A DNA stretch of 64,000 bases from the NCBI RefSeq assembly GCF_904842695.1, contig NZ_CAJGWQ010000007.1:1-64000 (forward strand), given 5' to 3'. The DNA is from Gulosibacter hominis. GTDB lineage: Bacteria; Actinomycetota; Actinomycetes; Actinomycetales; Microbacteriaceae. This document shows, one piece after another, positions 17,201 to 24,885 of this stretch (its first letter is position 1; each line of letters starts with the position of its first letter). The notes below the pieces were generated by a model, which saw only the letters and a program-made list of their open reading frames with translations, searched no databases and had not been told where the DNA came from. Position numbers and translations under genes: made by a program.

Positions 17201-17465
17201 GGGCTTCGGGGATGCCGGGGTTGGCGAATGCGAAACCACCGATCGTGAGTGCGCCGACCAATCCTGCCGCGATCGGAGCGCGCTTTTGCCAACGATTGCG
17301 TTGTTGCGCAGCCGTCGCGCGAAACCGTCGGGTGAGTGGCTGTGTTGCCATAGCGATGAAGTTGCGCAGTCGCGTGAACGATTGAGCAACCACTGTCAAA
17401 ACTCCCCAGGTGACGGCCGACAAACTTTGTGCGTTGCGCGCACAAGCGCTCAAATTAGCAGTCAT
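11274..17465 (-). CDS. Giant cadherin-like/fibronectin III surface protein
   Basis: 2063 residues. A basic N-terminus and one hydrophobic segment (about 64-81) anchor or export the protein. Residues about 90-400 have repeated short beta segments ending in Asp or Gly turns, suggesting a beta-propeller-like domain. An acidic linker (about 410-450) follows. About nine cadherin/Ig-like repeats, most marked by NDSDPDGD-type calcium-binding loops, run to about residue 1400. About five FN3-like domains follow (about 1510-1990), then a Cys-containing tail. No sortase signal is seen. It matches the FN3 protein of the bifidobacterial PFNA cluster. Start is uncertain: the ATG at 17465 has no clear ribosome site, and a second ATG lies at 17351. 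Function is probably adhesion or an envelope scaffold. Confidence 0.9.
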   Translation of the reverse strand: MTANLSACARNAQSLSAVTWGVLTVVAQSFTRLRNFIAMATQPLTRRFRATAAQQRNRWQKRAPIAAGLVGALTIGGFAFANPGIPEARVDLNEGGVWVTNGDAGLIGHLNYPARTLESWLQVEASDFNITQAERDVLLDDQTSNSVAAIDIANTALGTANTPDFEFRTAQGTNESVLLNVETGQLWAAPVAELGSTQLNSQTALPATSSGGVVAGGVDGTLYAASAQDQTIVRIAREGIGYVVETERVEALTPGHDIQLTVVGDKPVVFDTTAGTVILPNGRTAELPSAQVEVQLPGPEHDEVVVADATSLYRINLNNGDTASMVPSEQQTGTAARPAVVGGCAYGAWSSSGNFLRWCDDESRTKNQRVETLAAAEQPEFRVNRNVIVLNDIGKGSVWLPDDNMVLIDNWDEIENELNQQEEQEDSPQLNDEVAEPDRKAENKPPIAQDDEFGVRPGSSAQLPVLMNDSDPDGDLLTASVTEQPAAVRVQQSRGGAALQVSVPADASGEHTFTYQAADGRGGTAAAKVKLTVRPFNENAAPEQRRVPNVVVAAGATVEYNVTPDWVDPDGDMFYLEAVKAPEQLQVQFREDGNLSITELSGKPGTHEVTVVMSDGQATREGRVNVEVRPAQNVPPVAHGDFVVVREHATTTVAPLDNDVDPNGDRLSLVSISAAPPGTSVQPSLETGTFDFSASAKGSYYLSYVVTDGPSSTTGVIRIDVVSADSDAPPVAQDDLALLPAGGSTLVAPLNNDFDPGGGVLVVQSVSVPDGSPVVVSLVDHHLLRVKSSATLTGPVSVRYTVSNGQDTATAEVHVVPTSDRDISVPPEPENDRLRVRVGDVGAVDVLSNDRSVNGLRLRVDPELIHDIPETAGQAFVTGSEVRFHAGMEAGSYRLTYNAVDEVGNFASASVLIEVVADDLAANSAPQPRDLTAWSVAGGATRIPVPLTGIDPDGDSVSLVGVQQVPSMGTVTVGAGWFNYTPNEGAAGTDSFTYIVEDRFGKQAIARVRVGVAPPTTVNQPPVAVEDSVRVRPSRSISVDVLANDSDPDGDSIAILPEQLDVVGVDPEHVTATERFIRLETPPEEATITVGYRVTDGRGGESYARLTVHVTPDAPLRAPEPRDDVVTQKEVDAAERGVVRVSVLDNDIDPDGDRNELELFTTAEDVEVQGDRLIIPVAEQRRLVVYGVRDADGLEGYAVVTVPGTGVERPRINEALVPMTMRAGETLEIDLKRVVTVRPGREASIPDPTTVRAGRGLTVAEVATGADKLRVTAATDFNGNSVVSFEVADGNLDSDRGARTATLSVPIVVTAEQNKPPEMRPSPISVAAAEGPTVANVCQMTTDPDGTPSEDLEYRLGTYPKTLRVGLDGCKLSVELAGPQPAGPLGAIEIKVDDGHGAVSASIPVTAIASNRPVIQVSDVVINTGQPGKTETIDLNRYLINPFPDKPITVIGSPTITRGQGTVDVQGTTMSVTPSKDMLGTFTIRYTVGDATGDPSRQVTGVVRVTVRDKPQPPKNISAEVVGPGSALVKFTAGDSNGAPITEFRVTSRSGVSASCAASECLVTGLQNGSTHEFKVTAVNEVGESEASGWSAPVLVDVQPGRPAPPQLKPRDGAIDVRVLPTESLGSPVKEYVVTLHPGEQKLRIPANGTLEGTFRNLNNGVAYQASVQAFNSSDKPSESSDLSAQAIPFGKPGRVSNLSTTVVETGSHRAKIKVAWNYGDGNGRDVTGAHLVFGNGQSFDVRAPKSEATIEAPLGVPFWVEVQQVTEYGGSDPLRSKEITPYAKPPKPNAPQVETSGPQKVVVTGGSANPGGGFDGARLKLQLFDPARQQWVEYNGHRHELSGFEIGRPAEVQMRSYAREGAEIYESQTVTATSSTNVYGKPNPPTVEVSVTATSVDFTVDLQSGANGMPVTVSYRSLGRGKTKTDLNSSTLTEPAKPGETVEMQFRSCDDQNNCSEWQTYSGTVPPKYEFELAPCPDGADSTQPTETAAAPEPCSEIKVSYADVTAKPLRVSCTFTDPVYGRQEANKLRRDHLNEKTGLKTSYTSVEQLHSAVSRGDFSCS

Positions 17466-17754
17466 AGGTGACGCCCGAGATGAACGAACAGTTGCTATTC
17501 AGTGCGCTTCGGTGGCGTGAGCTCCGTTCGACAACCGTTTTGATGATGCCGCTCTTTGTGCGGTCATGCGCCGCGGCGGCCAAAAGTTAACAGCCGGAAT
17601 CATCTAGGGAAACTCTCCTCGGTATTCAATGTTTTACCCTGTCTGGCGATTCACAGCGGTATCGCGTCGAAGCATTGCGAGAGCACAGCTTTCGAACGGT
17701 TTCGCCCTCAATACATCGTGCTCGCCTCGAAAGAAGCGGAGAGACAGGAACAGC

Positions 17755-18516
17755 ATGAACGACAACATTGATTTCGAAAAGATGATGTCGGAAATGGCGC
17801 AATTGCAGCGCGAGTTCGACGAGTCGGCCCGTGCGGCGCAAGAGTCGATCCGGCAGATCATCGCCGTACAGCGCTTTGGCGGTAGTGCCGAGGTGATCGA
17901 CCCGGAACAGGTCGTTGTTGTGTCGGTGGATGCTGCGGGGGCCCCGGAGCGCGTGCAGATCGACGGCGCGTGGCGCGACTACTACAGCGCCGAAGAGCTC
18001 GCCCAGGTAATCGCCGGCTGCGCGCAGGCCACCGATGAGGCGCGTCAGCTGCAGGCCCGCGACTATCTCGAGGAGCACCCCGAAGCGCTCGATGAGATCA
18101 CCGACGCGGATGTGCAGGCCGCCCTCGACAGCGGCCCGGCGGCGGCTCCCGGTGAAATCAACGACCCGGCCGAAACCATCATCAACATGCTCGAGCGCCT
18201 GCCCGACGTCACCGATGAGGCATTCGCCGAGATCGATTCGCAGGCATTCGCCGAACCAGATCTCGAAAATCCGGTGCAGATCATTGCCGTCTCGGGAATG
18301 CTCGGCACGATTCAAGTTTCCCCAGCGTTCATCGAACGTGCTACCAACGTGCAACTGAATGCGGCGCTTGCACAGGCCGTGTACGACCACAACAACCCCA
18401 GCGAAGACGAACCAACCGGCGAGCAGACCACGAAGGCCAAACTCGACGCGTTTTCGGCACGGTCGCTGGCAGCAGCACAGCTGCTGCTCTCGTCGGTGCA
18501 AAACCCGAACAAGTAG
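17755..18516 (+). CDS. YbaB/EbfC-like T7SS-associated protein
   Basis: The ATG at 17755, with an AGGAA site, gives 253 residues; the longer open frame lacks a better start. Residues 1-110 look like YbaB/EbfC: an N-terminal helix (about 6-40), short beta strands, then a helix. A second similar strand-helix unit lies near residues 175-215. YbaB-like proteins occur in ESX loci (for example EspL of ESX-1), where they act as cytosolic stabilisers of substrates. Here the gene opens the plus-strand substrate operon and diverges from the giant FN3 gene across a 289-bp gap in which I see no clear promoter boxes. Confidence 0.75.
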   Translation: MNDNIDFEKMMSEMAQLQREFDESARAAQESIRQIIAVQRFGGSAEVIDPEQVVVVSVDAAGAPERVQIDGAWRDYYSAEELAQVIAGCAQATDEARQLQARDYLEEHPEALDEITDADVQAALDSGPAAAPGEINDPAETIINMLERLPDVTDEAFAEIDSQAFAEPDLENPVQIIAVSGMLGTIQVSPAFIERATNVQLNAALAQAVYDHNNPSEDEPTGEQTTKAKLDAFSARSLAAAQLLLSSVQNPNK

Positions 18517-18549
18517 CCCCAGCAGTCAGGTTGTAAGGAGCCTAACGAC

Positions 18550-20139
18550 ATGTCGCAAGAGCAAAACCGCCGCGCCGCAGCAGCACCCGCTGCCGGGGCA
18601 CCCGGAGCTGTGGCTCCGGGTGGTACCGCATCAGAACAAAACCAGTCAGTTGATGCCGAGATCGGTCTGCCGCCAACCACCGGCGTTCCGGCCGAGTCGC
18701 ACGATGTGAACTCGGGCGCCACGATGAGCGTCGACGGCAAAGTGCCAGGAGCCGGTGATGGCGCCGGAGCCGGAGCCGCCGGTGGCGGCGGTGGCGCTGG
18801 AGCCGGTGGGGCCGCCCCAGCTGCCGGAACAACCGAAGGAATCGCCAACAAGACCGTGGTCGGTGGTGAGCCCAAGCAGGATGAGGTCGATGCCGACACC
18901 GAACCGCAGGTGTTCGTTGACGACAACGGCAACACCATCATCTCGATCGACCCCGACGACACCGTCCCACCCGAGCTACAGGCCTACCTCGACAGCGTCA
19001 AAGACAAGACCATCAGCGCCGAGCCAGACGACAAAGACGCCGGCACCGATACGGACGGCGGCATGGACCGCTCGGATATCGATTTTTCACTGAGCGACTA
19101 CCCGATGCCTCCGGCCGGCGGTATGCCCGGTGATTTTGGCGCCTTCCCGATGATGCCCGGCTACGGATTCGGTTCGGGAGCGTTCCCCGGCATGGGCGGC
19201 ATGCCGGGCTACGGCGCAATGCCCGGTTACGGTGCGATGCCCGCCGGCATGCCCGGCTACGGGGCCATGCCTGGCGGGATGCCCGGTTACGGTGCCATGC
19301 CGAGCGGCTCTTCGTTGCCCACCGCACAGCCGGCGGGCGCAACCGAACCGCAGGTGTTCGTTGACGACAACGGCAACACCATCATCTCGATCGACCCCAA
19401 TGACACCGTCCCGCCCGAGCTGCAGGCCTACCTCGACAGCGTCAAAGACAAAACCATCTCGGCCAACCCTGCTGGAGCGCCCGCCGCGACCCCCATGCCG
19501 GATGGCGCTGACTGCGACTCGGCCGCGCCTGGTGGCCCCGAGATGCCCGGGATGCCGAGCGCTCCCGGTATGCCCGGCGGGCCCAGCGCACCCGCACCCA
19601 CCGGCGCACCGACAGCACCCACCGGTGGCCCGACTGGCGCACCCACCGGCGGACCCAGTGGCGGCCCAACAGGTGGCCCTACCGGCGGCCCTACCGGCGG
19701 CCCGACGGGCGGTCCCACCGGTGGCCCGACCGGCGCTCCGAACAACGAACCCGGCACCCCAGGCTGCCCGAACGGCCCTGGCACCCCCGGCGAACCCAAG
19801 ACCCAGGCTCGTCCTGAACAGGTCAGCGGTGAAACCGCCGCTTGGGAACCGCTGCTCGAGCTGCTTTCAAACTCGGCAGAGCTCGCCGCCCAGTGCGTCC
19901 TGAACGGCGCCGAAGCCGGCATCTTTACCCCCATCCGCGACATCAACAACGAGCTCGCGGAACTTTTTGAAAATGTTTCAAACACCGGCCGCAACGAGTT
20001 CCAGAACGTCATCGATGCAATCGAAGAGTTCGTCGACAACCTCGAATCAACCGACGAGGCCGGCGCTCAGGGCTTCGGCGGCGTCGACCCCGACCCCAAC
20101 TACGCGTACCCCGGCGGCACCGCTACACGGACCAAGTAG
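18550..20139 (+). CDS. Pro/Gly-rich T7SS-locus protein with a duplicated module
   Basis: 529 residues with no signal peptide. Its most notable feature is a module of about 41 residues beginning TEPQVFVDDNGN, present twice (about 117-157 and 265-305) at near identity. Between the copies lie GMPGYGAMP repeats, and after the second comes a run of GGPTG repeats (about 355-400). A helical C-terminal domain of about 95 residues (from about 430) ends in a short tail. Strong GGAG site (AAGGAGC) before the ATG. The gene lies between the YbaB-like and WXG-motif genes, so it is a candidate substrate or export partner, comparable in style to ESX Esp proteins. I do not recognise the family. Confidence 0.75.
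   Translation: MSQEQNRRAAAAPAAGAPGAVAPGGTASEQNQSVDAEIGLPPTTGVPAESHDVNSGATMSVDGKVPGAGDGAGAGAAGGGGGAGAGGAAPAAGTTEGIANKTVVGGEPKQDEVDADTEPQVFVDDNGNTIISIDPDDTVPPELQAYLDSVKDKTISAEPDDKDAGTDTDGGMDRSDIDFSLSDYPMPPAGGMPGDFGAFPMMPGYGFGSGAFPGMGGMPGYGAMPGYGAMPAGMPGYGAMPGGMPGYGAMPSGSSLPTAQPAGATEPQVFVDDNGNTIISIDPNDTVPPELQAYLDSVKDKTISANPAGAPAATPMPDGADCDSAAPGGPEMPGMPSAPGMPGGPSAPAPTGAPTAPTGGPTGAPTGGPSGGPTGGPTGGPTGGPTGGPTGGPTGAPNNEPGTPGCPNGPGTPGEPKTQARPEQVSGETAAWEPLLELLSNSAELAAQCVLNGAEAGIFTPIRDINNELAELFENVSNTGRNEFQNVIDAIEEFVDNLESTDEAGAQGFGGVDPDPNYAYPGGTATRTK
18898..19020 (+). repeat. Internal gene duplication, copy 1
   Basis: A 123-bp segment almost identical to 19342-19464, offset by 444 bases and in the same frame. 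It encodes the TEPQVFVDDNGN module. Only a few synonymous or conservative changes separate the copies, so duplication or gene conversion is recent. Confidence 0.9.
19342..19464 (+). repeat. Internal gene duplication, copy 2
   Basis: The partner of 18898-19020. It follows the Gly/Met/Tyr-rich repeats and precedes the GGPTG repeat tract. Confidence 0.9.
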
Positions 20140-20166
20140 GCACCCAAACAAAGAGGTCTCATAGCT

Positions 20167-20955
20167 ATGAATATGCAAACTCCAAGCCTGCTTATTAAGC
20201 GGCGCGACGACATCATGCCGAACGCCAACGACGTACTGGGCCGCCTCAACGGTGTCCTCAGCACAGTGAAGAGTTGGATGTCAAAGGGATTCCAGCTCAT
20301 CAACTCGATCTTCGGCTCAACCCCCATCGGCGGCATGCTGCAGAAGATCATGGATGCGATCCAAAAGTTCGTCGATCTGGTGAACAAGCTCCAGGAGCTG
20401 GTGAGCAAGCTGGTTGAAATCATGCGCGGCATCTTTATGCCATGGATTCTGCCGAGCTACGCCGACCGCTGGTACAGCATCTCCGACAACTACCGGGAGA
20501 TCTCGGCTGGTGTCGGCCCGCAGGGGCTGCGCGCGCCGGGCAATGGCGACTGGACCGGGCAGGCAGCAACCCAATATCAAAAAGTCTCCGCCACCTATTC
20601 GCAGGCCGCCAGCTTCGCCAGCGAAACGGCCAGCAGCCACGGCGACCGACTCAATGATCTGTCACAAAAAGGTCAGGCGCTCTACATCAGCATCGGCGGG
20701 CTGATCGCAACCATCATCACGACCATCGTGGCGGTGGCGACGGCTACCGGCACCATCGTCGGTATTCCGGCCGCTGTCGTCGAGGCGGCGGTGGCGATTC
20801 CGGGCCTCATCACCGAAGTGATGGGTGTTATTCAAAACCTCATGGATCTTTCAAACACCATGAAGGCCGAAACACAGCAGATCAAGGACGCCATGTTGAG
20901 CGCACAGCAGTACTTCCCATCCGGGTCTTGGCTGCCGCTCGCCCAGGTGGGATAG
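20167..20955 (+). CDS. WXG-motif protein with hydrophobic hairpin
   Basis: 262 residues. An amphipathic helical N-terminus (about 20-90) precedes a WTG motif at about residues 128-130 in a helix-turn-helix context (GDWTGQAATQY). Residues about 172-215 are strongly hydrophobic and could form two membrane-inserting helices. No signal peptide is present. WXG100-type helical hairpins joined to a membrane-active segment are common in T7SS substrates. A GAGG site lies ten bases before the ATG; a second in-frame ATG is six bases later. It sits between the Pro/Gly-rich gene and the FHA gene, so it is probably a secreted or chaperoned partner. Confidence 0.75.
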   Translation: MNMQTPSLLIKRRDDIMPNANDVLGRLNGVLSTVKSWMSKGFQLINSIFGSTPIGGMLQKIMDAIQKFVDLVNKLQELVSKLVEIMRGIFMPWILPSYADRWYSISDNYREISAGVGPQGLRAPGNGDWTGQAATQYQKVSATYSQAASFASETASSHGDRLNDLSQKGQALYISIGGLIATIITTIVAVATATGTIVGIPAAVVEAAVAIPGLITEVMGVIQNLMDLSNTMKAETQQIKDAMLSAQQYFPSGSWLPLAQVG

Positions 20956-20967
20956 CATCCAGAAACT

Positions 20968-22236
20968 GTGAGCGCACAACATCCACCCCTCGGCATTTCG
21001 TACCGTCCCGGACCGGGCACACTGATCGTTGCTGCGGGGGCGCAGATACTGCTGAGCCCGAGTCTTGCCGACTCGGGCCAGCAGCTGCTGCGCGGATTGC
21101 TCTCGGGCCAATCGGCCCGGCAGCTACTGGATGAAATTTGCGCCACCGATCCCGACGCTTCGGCAGCCGCGGTGCTGGTAACCCCCGAAGACACCAGCTT
21201 TATGCTGCGCGGCAAGGCGCGCGTGGTGGTCGCCACCGGGCGGGGATCGCTCAGCGAGCTGCCCGAGCTGCCCACCAACCCCGACCAGCTCAGTGGCTGG
21301 TCAGGTGGCAAATTGTTGGCAATTCACGGCTGGCGCATCGCACTCGAGGCGCAGGACGCAGCCGATGAGATCAGCGACGAATTCGTGAGCGCGGGCGGCA
21401 CCTCCCCCTGCAGTGAAGCCTGGTTTGGCGAGGTCGCCACCTTTGAATCACGGCCAGATGAATCACTGCCAGATGAATCACTCTCCGAGGTCGACGACGA
21501 CACCATCCTTGATCCCCAACCAACCCTGCAACCAGACCCACAACCAGCGCCGCAGCCAGCGCCGCAGCCGGCCGCGCAGCCGGAACCCGAAGCATCCTCG
21601 CTCGCATCAGAAGCTCCCGAGGTCCCGGCCGAGCTGCCCGAGCTGCCACCACTCCCGCCGCTGCCCGCGCATCCCGAACCGGATGCATCCCGGGATTTTG
21701 CGCCGCCAGCCGCACCCGAGGAGCCGCACCCTCCCGCTCCGGCCGCGGCACCAGAACCCGATGCACGCTATGTGCCAGGTTCGGCAGCCGCACAAATCGC
21801 GGCAGCGCAGGCGGCCGCATCGCCAGCGCCCGAGCAGAGCTCGAATCCACCGCGGCACGCAGCCCCGCAACCTCCCGCGTCCGAAGCGGCTGACGAACCC
21901 TCGTTCATCCCGCGCCTCATCTCAAACCACGGCCACACCGTGCCGCTTGAATACCCGCAGGTCATCGGCCGCAAACCGAGCGTCGACCGCGCACCCGAAC
22001 CGCAAAATGCGCGACTGATCGTGGTGCCCTCACCCAACGACGAAATCTCACGCTCGCACTGTGTGGTCACCTACGAACACGGCAGCGTGCTGGTGTGGGA
22101 TCTCGGCTCGGCCAACGGCACCCGGGTGCTGCGCGGCGGCAGCATCCCAGAGCAGCTCAGCCCAATGGTGACGGTGCCTATCGCGCACGGCGACATTATC
22201 GACCTTGGTGACGGCGCCACCTTCTGGATCGACTAG
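20968..22236 (+). CDS. FHA-domain protein
   Basis: 422 residues from a GTG start 12 bases after the upstream stop. An N-terminal folded region (about 1-150) is followed by a proline/glutamine/alanine-rich linker (about 175-310) and a C-terminal FHA domain (about 325-422). The phosphothreonine-binding signature is visible: IGRKPS, then SRSH, then NGT. FHA domains bind phosphothreonine; the membrane kinase of this locus is the obvious candidate writer. Together they could form a phospho-switch controlling secretion, which is inferred. It is the last gene of the plus-strand operon and is convergent with mycP across 9 bases. Confidence 0.9.
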   Translation: MSAQHPPLGISYRPGPGTLIVAAGAQILLSPSLADSGQQLLRGLLSGQSARQLLDEICATDPDASAAAVLVTPEDTSFMLRGKARVVVATGRGSLSELPELPTNPDQLSGWSGGKLLAIHGWRIALEAQDAADEISDEFVSAGGTSPCSEAWFGEVATFESRPDESLPDESLSEVDDDTILDPQPTLQPDPQPAPQPAPQPAAQPEPEASSLASEAPEVPAELPELPPLPPLPAHPEPDASRDFAPPAAPEEPHPPAPAAAPEPDARYVPGSAAAQIAAAQAAASPAPEQSSNPPRHAAPQPPASEAADEPSFIPRLISNHGHTVPLEYPQVIGRKPSVDRAPEPQNARLIVVPSPNDEISRSHCVVTYEHGSVLVWDLGSANGTRVLRGGSIPEQLSPMVTVPIAHGDIIDLGDGATFWID

Positions 22237-22245
22237 CCGCATCCG

Positions 22246-23532
22246 CTAGCGCCGAACCGTCTTTGGCGCCGCCTGCTGCCGCCGGGCACGCAGCCACAGC
22301 AGCGCACCACCGAGCGCACCGGCACCGGTGACCACAGTGCCGACAGCAGCCCGCACCGCCACCGGGTCGTCTTCGGGGCGGGGCGGCAGCTGCCCAGCCT
22401 GCGCCGGCGGAGCAGTGCGCTGCCCACCCGGAAGCAGCGGTCCCGGACGCTGCGCATCCGGGGTGACGGTGAGCGCGTCGTAAGGGGCCAACACTCCCCA
22501 ACCGAGCAGATCTTCACGATCGCTCGGGCTGGCACGCAGGGCCGTCGACTCGAGCCGCCACTTCCACATCGCCGGTCCCTCATCGGGATGCGCCGACGCC
22601 ACCAGTGCGGCAACACCGGCCGCATAACCGGTTGCGAAACTCGTGGATGGATAGTCGGGTGAAACTCGACAGTCGCCATCGTTGAACCAGCTCACCGGCA
22701 CATTCTGTCCGGGAGCCGCAACTCCCACGTGCACCCCGTGAATCGCGGCATCCGTGGGTTCGCCCTGGTCGCTAATCGAGGTCACCGAAAGCACCTGGTC
22801 GTATCCGGCCGGGTAGCGGATGCTATCGCCGCGTTCGTTTTCGGCCGCGGTCTGACGGTTGCCGGCGCTGGCAACCACGAGTGCCCCGCGGTCGGTTGCA
22901 TATTGCACTGCGGCGGCAAGCTCCGGGTCATCACTTGCGGATGAAAGCGCCACGGCAATGATTTTGGCGCCGTTATCGGCGGCCCAGCGAATGCCGCTAC
23001 TGGTCATCGGCAGGTTTGGGGGCACCGGCTCCTGCCCCGATTGTTGCTTTTCGCTGGCCTCGTACACGCGCACCGGCAAAATCTCGGCGTCGTGAGCCAC
23101 ACCGATCAGCCCGGATCCCTCCACGGGCTGCGCGGCAATGATGCCGGCAACCGCGGTGCCGTGCCCCTCAATATCGGTACGCCCATCCCCCGACGCCGCA
23201 AAATCATGGCCGGCCCGCACCACCGAGCCGAGGTGCGCATTGCGTGCATCCACACCCGAATCGACAACGGCGACCAGTACGCCCTTGCCGGTGGCGAGTT
23301 CTTTGGCCCGGTCGAGCCCGAGCAGCTCATACGCCTGCGGGGTGTCGGGCAGGTACTGCGGGTTGCCACGCTCACAGGTGTCGGGTGCGAGCTCACCACC
23401 GTTGGCGTCAGCGGTGACGTTCGCGAGCGCATCATCCGGCAGCGGATGCACGGGGGCCGGCAGCGATGCACCGGCACTGAGCGAGGTGATCAGCAGCGCT
23501 GCGGCCACCGATAAAGCGCGTCGCCGCAGCAC
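22246..23532 (-). CDS. mycP: Type VII secretion mycosin protease MycP
   Basis: With the GTG at 23532, which overlaps the last base of the EccB stop (TAGTG), the product has 428 residues. The alternative is a TTG eleven codons upstream inside eccB. The order is signal peptide with RRR and a hydrophobic core (about 2-25), subtilase domain, proline-rich linker, one C-terminal membrane helix (about 385-405) and a basic tail. The triad is complete: Asp91 in VVDSGVD, His124 in HGTAVAG and Ser298 in STSFATG, with the oxyanion Asn in SAGN (N225). Mycosins are needed for stability of the ESX membrane complex. Adjacency to eccB and eccD supports the core role, unlike the divergent mycosin at the other end of the locus. 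Confidence 0.92.
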   Translation of the reverse strand: MLRRRALSVAAALLITSLSAGASLPAPVHPLPDDALANVTADANGGELAPDTCERGNPQYLPDTPQAYELLGLDRAKELATGKGVLVAVVDSGVDARNAHLGSVVRAGHDFAASGDGRTDIEGHGTAVAGIIAAQPVEGSGLIGVAHDAEILPVRVYEASEKQQSGQEPVPPNLPMTSSGIRWAADNGAKIIAVALSSASDDPELAAAVQYATDRGALVVASAGNRQTAAENERGDSIRYPAGYDQVLSVTSISDQGEPTDAAIHGVHVGVAAPGQNVPVSWFNDGDCRVSPDYPSTSFATGYAAGVAALVASAHPDEGPAMWKWRLESTALRASPSDREDLLGWGVLAPYDALTVTPDAQRPGPLLPGGQRTAPPAQAGQLPPRPEDDPVAVRAAVGTVVTGAGALGGALLWLRARRQQAAPKTVRR

Positions 23533-24866
23533 TACTCTGCCCCGTCCTGCGGCACCGTCGCCCAAGCGGCCTCGGCTGAGAGCACCGGGCCCGCGGGCAG
23601 CAGTTGCAGCCAGGCCGCCGGAATATTGGTGATATCGCCGGGCTGGTAGCCAAACCAGGTGACCACCTCATCGGCCGGGCCCTCAATACCGTATGCCTTG
23701 CCGCTGTCGCCCACGAGGTACACGGCACCGAGCGTACCGCCCGAGGTGATGCGCACGAGCGCACCGGTGCCGCCCTCGACCTCCACCCCTGCCGCCTCGG
23801 GAGGCGCAGCCTGCACCACAGTGGTGAACACTTTGCCGCCGCGCGAGGTGAGGAGCGCACACGGAGCCGCCCCCGCCACCGGCATCTCGGGCACGGCCAC
23901 CGGCCAATCGCCGGGGCCGAGGCGACGCTCATGGCTCGTCAGATCGGCAATATCCGCGAGCGAAGCGCGAATCGGGTTGCCATACTGGGCGCCGCCGCCC
24001 ACAAGATACAGGCGGTATTCCACCGGCGTCAGCGGCACCAGTTCACGGTCGCCGGTGATCAAATATTGGCGAATTCCCTGACCGTCGGGCACTTCCACCA
24101 CGGTGCCGAGTTTGGCATCGGCGAGTGGGCCGCGCAGGTTTCCGGCGCTAGCACCGGCATTGTCGAACTGCCACGGCCGCAGCACGGTGCCCTCGTCGAA
24201 CAGGTCGAGCCACGCCGAACCCACCTCGACCGGTTCCACGCCCTCCCAACCGAACGCCAGCCGAACCGCGGTGACCTCTTCGGGATCGATGAGATAGCGC
24301 CGGCCCTCAGCCAGCAGATAAATGTCTTCGCCGTGCTGCACGAGCGCGCCGGTGGCACTGGTGGAATACTGCGGGTCGCCACCAATCTGCACCTCGGCTC
24401 CGTCTGCAACCGGGCAGGCCAGCCAGCCGTCATTTTGCAATTGGGCTGTTGTTGGCACGGTGTCGGGCGCGCCCGTGATGCCCACTTCAGGACCCCGAGG
24501 AATTCCGGCCAGTGCGCTCGCCTCAACTGAGGTGCGCGACAGATCTCCCGACTGTGACAACAGCCGGGCGCTCGTGGTGTTGCGAATCGGATGCAGTTTG
24601 CCGTCGATCGAGTAGTAGCGCGCGCCCGTATCTTTTTCGGTGACGAGCATCCCGTTTTGCCAGTCGTTTGGCAGCGCGGGTGCGAACCGTCCCCAAATCC
24701 ATGCGGCCACCAGGATGATGATGGTGAGGATGACGCCGACGATGAGCGGGCCGATGGGAGATTTCAGTTCGATTTCGCGCCCGCCGGGGGTGCCCGATGT
24801 GAATGCCGAGACGAGCCGACGCTTGTTGAACCGCTGGGCGTCGAGAATATCTTTGCTGCTTGCCAC
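23532..24866 (-). CDS. eccB: Type VII secretion membrane protein EccB
   Basis: 444 residues, the usual EccB length. A short cytoplasmic N-terminus (MASSKDILDAQRF) and one membrane helix (about 38-58) are followed by a large extracytoplasmic domain of repeated beta units. The segment after the helix (YYSIDGKLHPIRNTTSARL) is typical of EccB. EccB forms the periplasmic layer of the ESX core with EccC, EccD and EccE. It is flanked by eccD and mycP in the order found in many actinobacteria. Confidence 0.95.
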   Translation of the reverse strand: MASSKDILDAQRFNKRRLVSAFTSGTPGGREIELKSPIGPLIVGVILTIIILVAAWIWGRFAPALPNDWQNGMLVTEKDTGARYYSIDGKLHPIRNTTSARLLSQSGDLSRTSVEASALAGIPRGPEVGITGAPDTVPTTAQLQNDGWLACPVADGAEVQIGGDPQYSTSATGALVQHGEDIYLLAEGRRYLIDPEEVTAVRLAFGWEGVEPVEVGSAWLDLFDEGTVLRPWQFDNAGASAGNLRGPLADAKLGTVVEVPDGQGIRQYLITGDRELVPLTPVEYRLYLVGGGAQYGNPIRASLADIADLTSHERRLGPGDWPVAVPEMPVAGAAPCALLTSRGGKVFTTVVQAAPPEAAGVEVEGGTGALVRITSGGTLGAVYLVGDSGKAYGIEGPADEVVTWFGYQPGDITNIPAAWLQLLPAGPVLSAEAAWATVPQDGAE

Positions 24867-24885
24867 GTGTTCCTACCCGCGCGCC

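Noticed and set aside
23532-23565. Longer MycP start (TTG inside eccB)
   Set aside because: The GTG at 23532 overlaps the eccB stop in the usual coupled way and still leaves a complete signal peptide.
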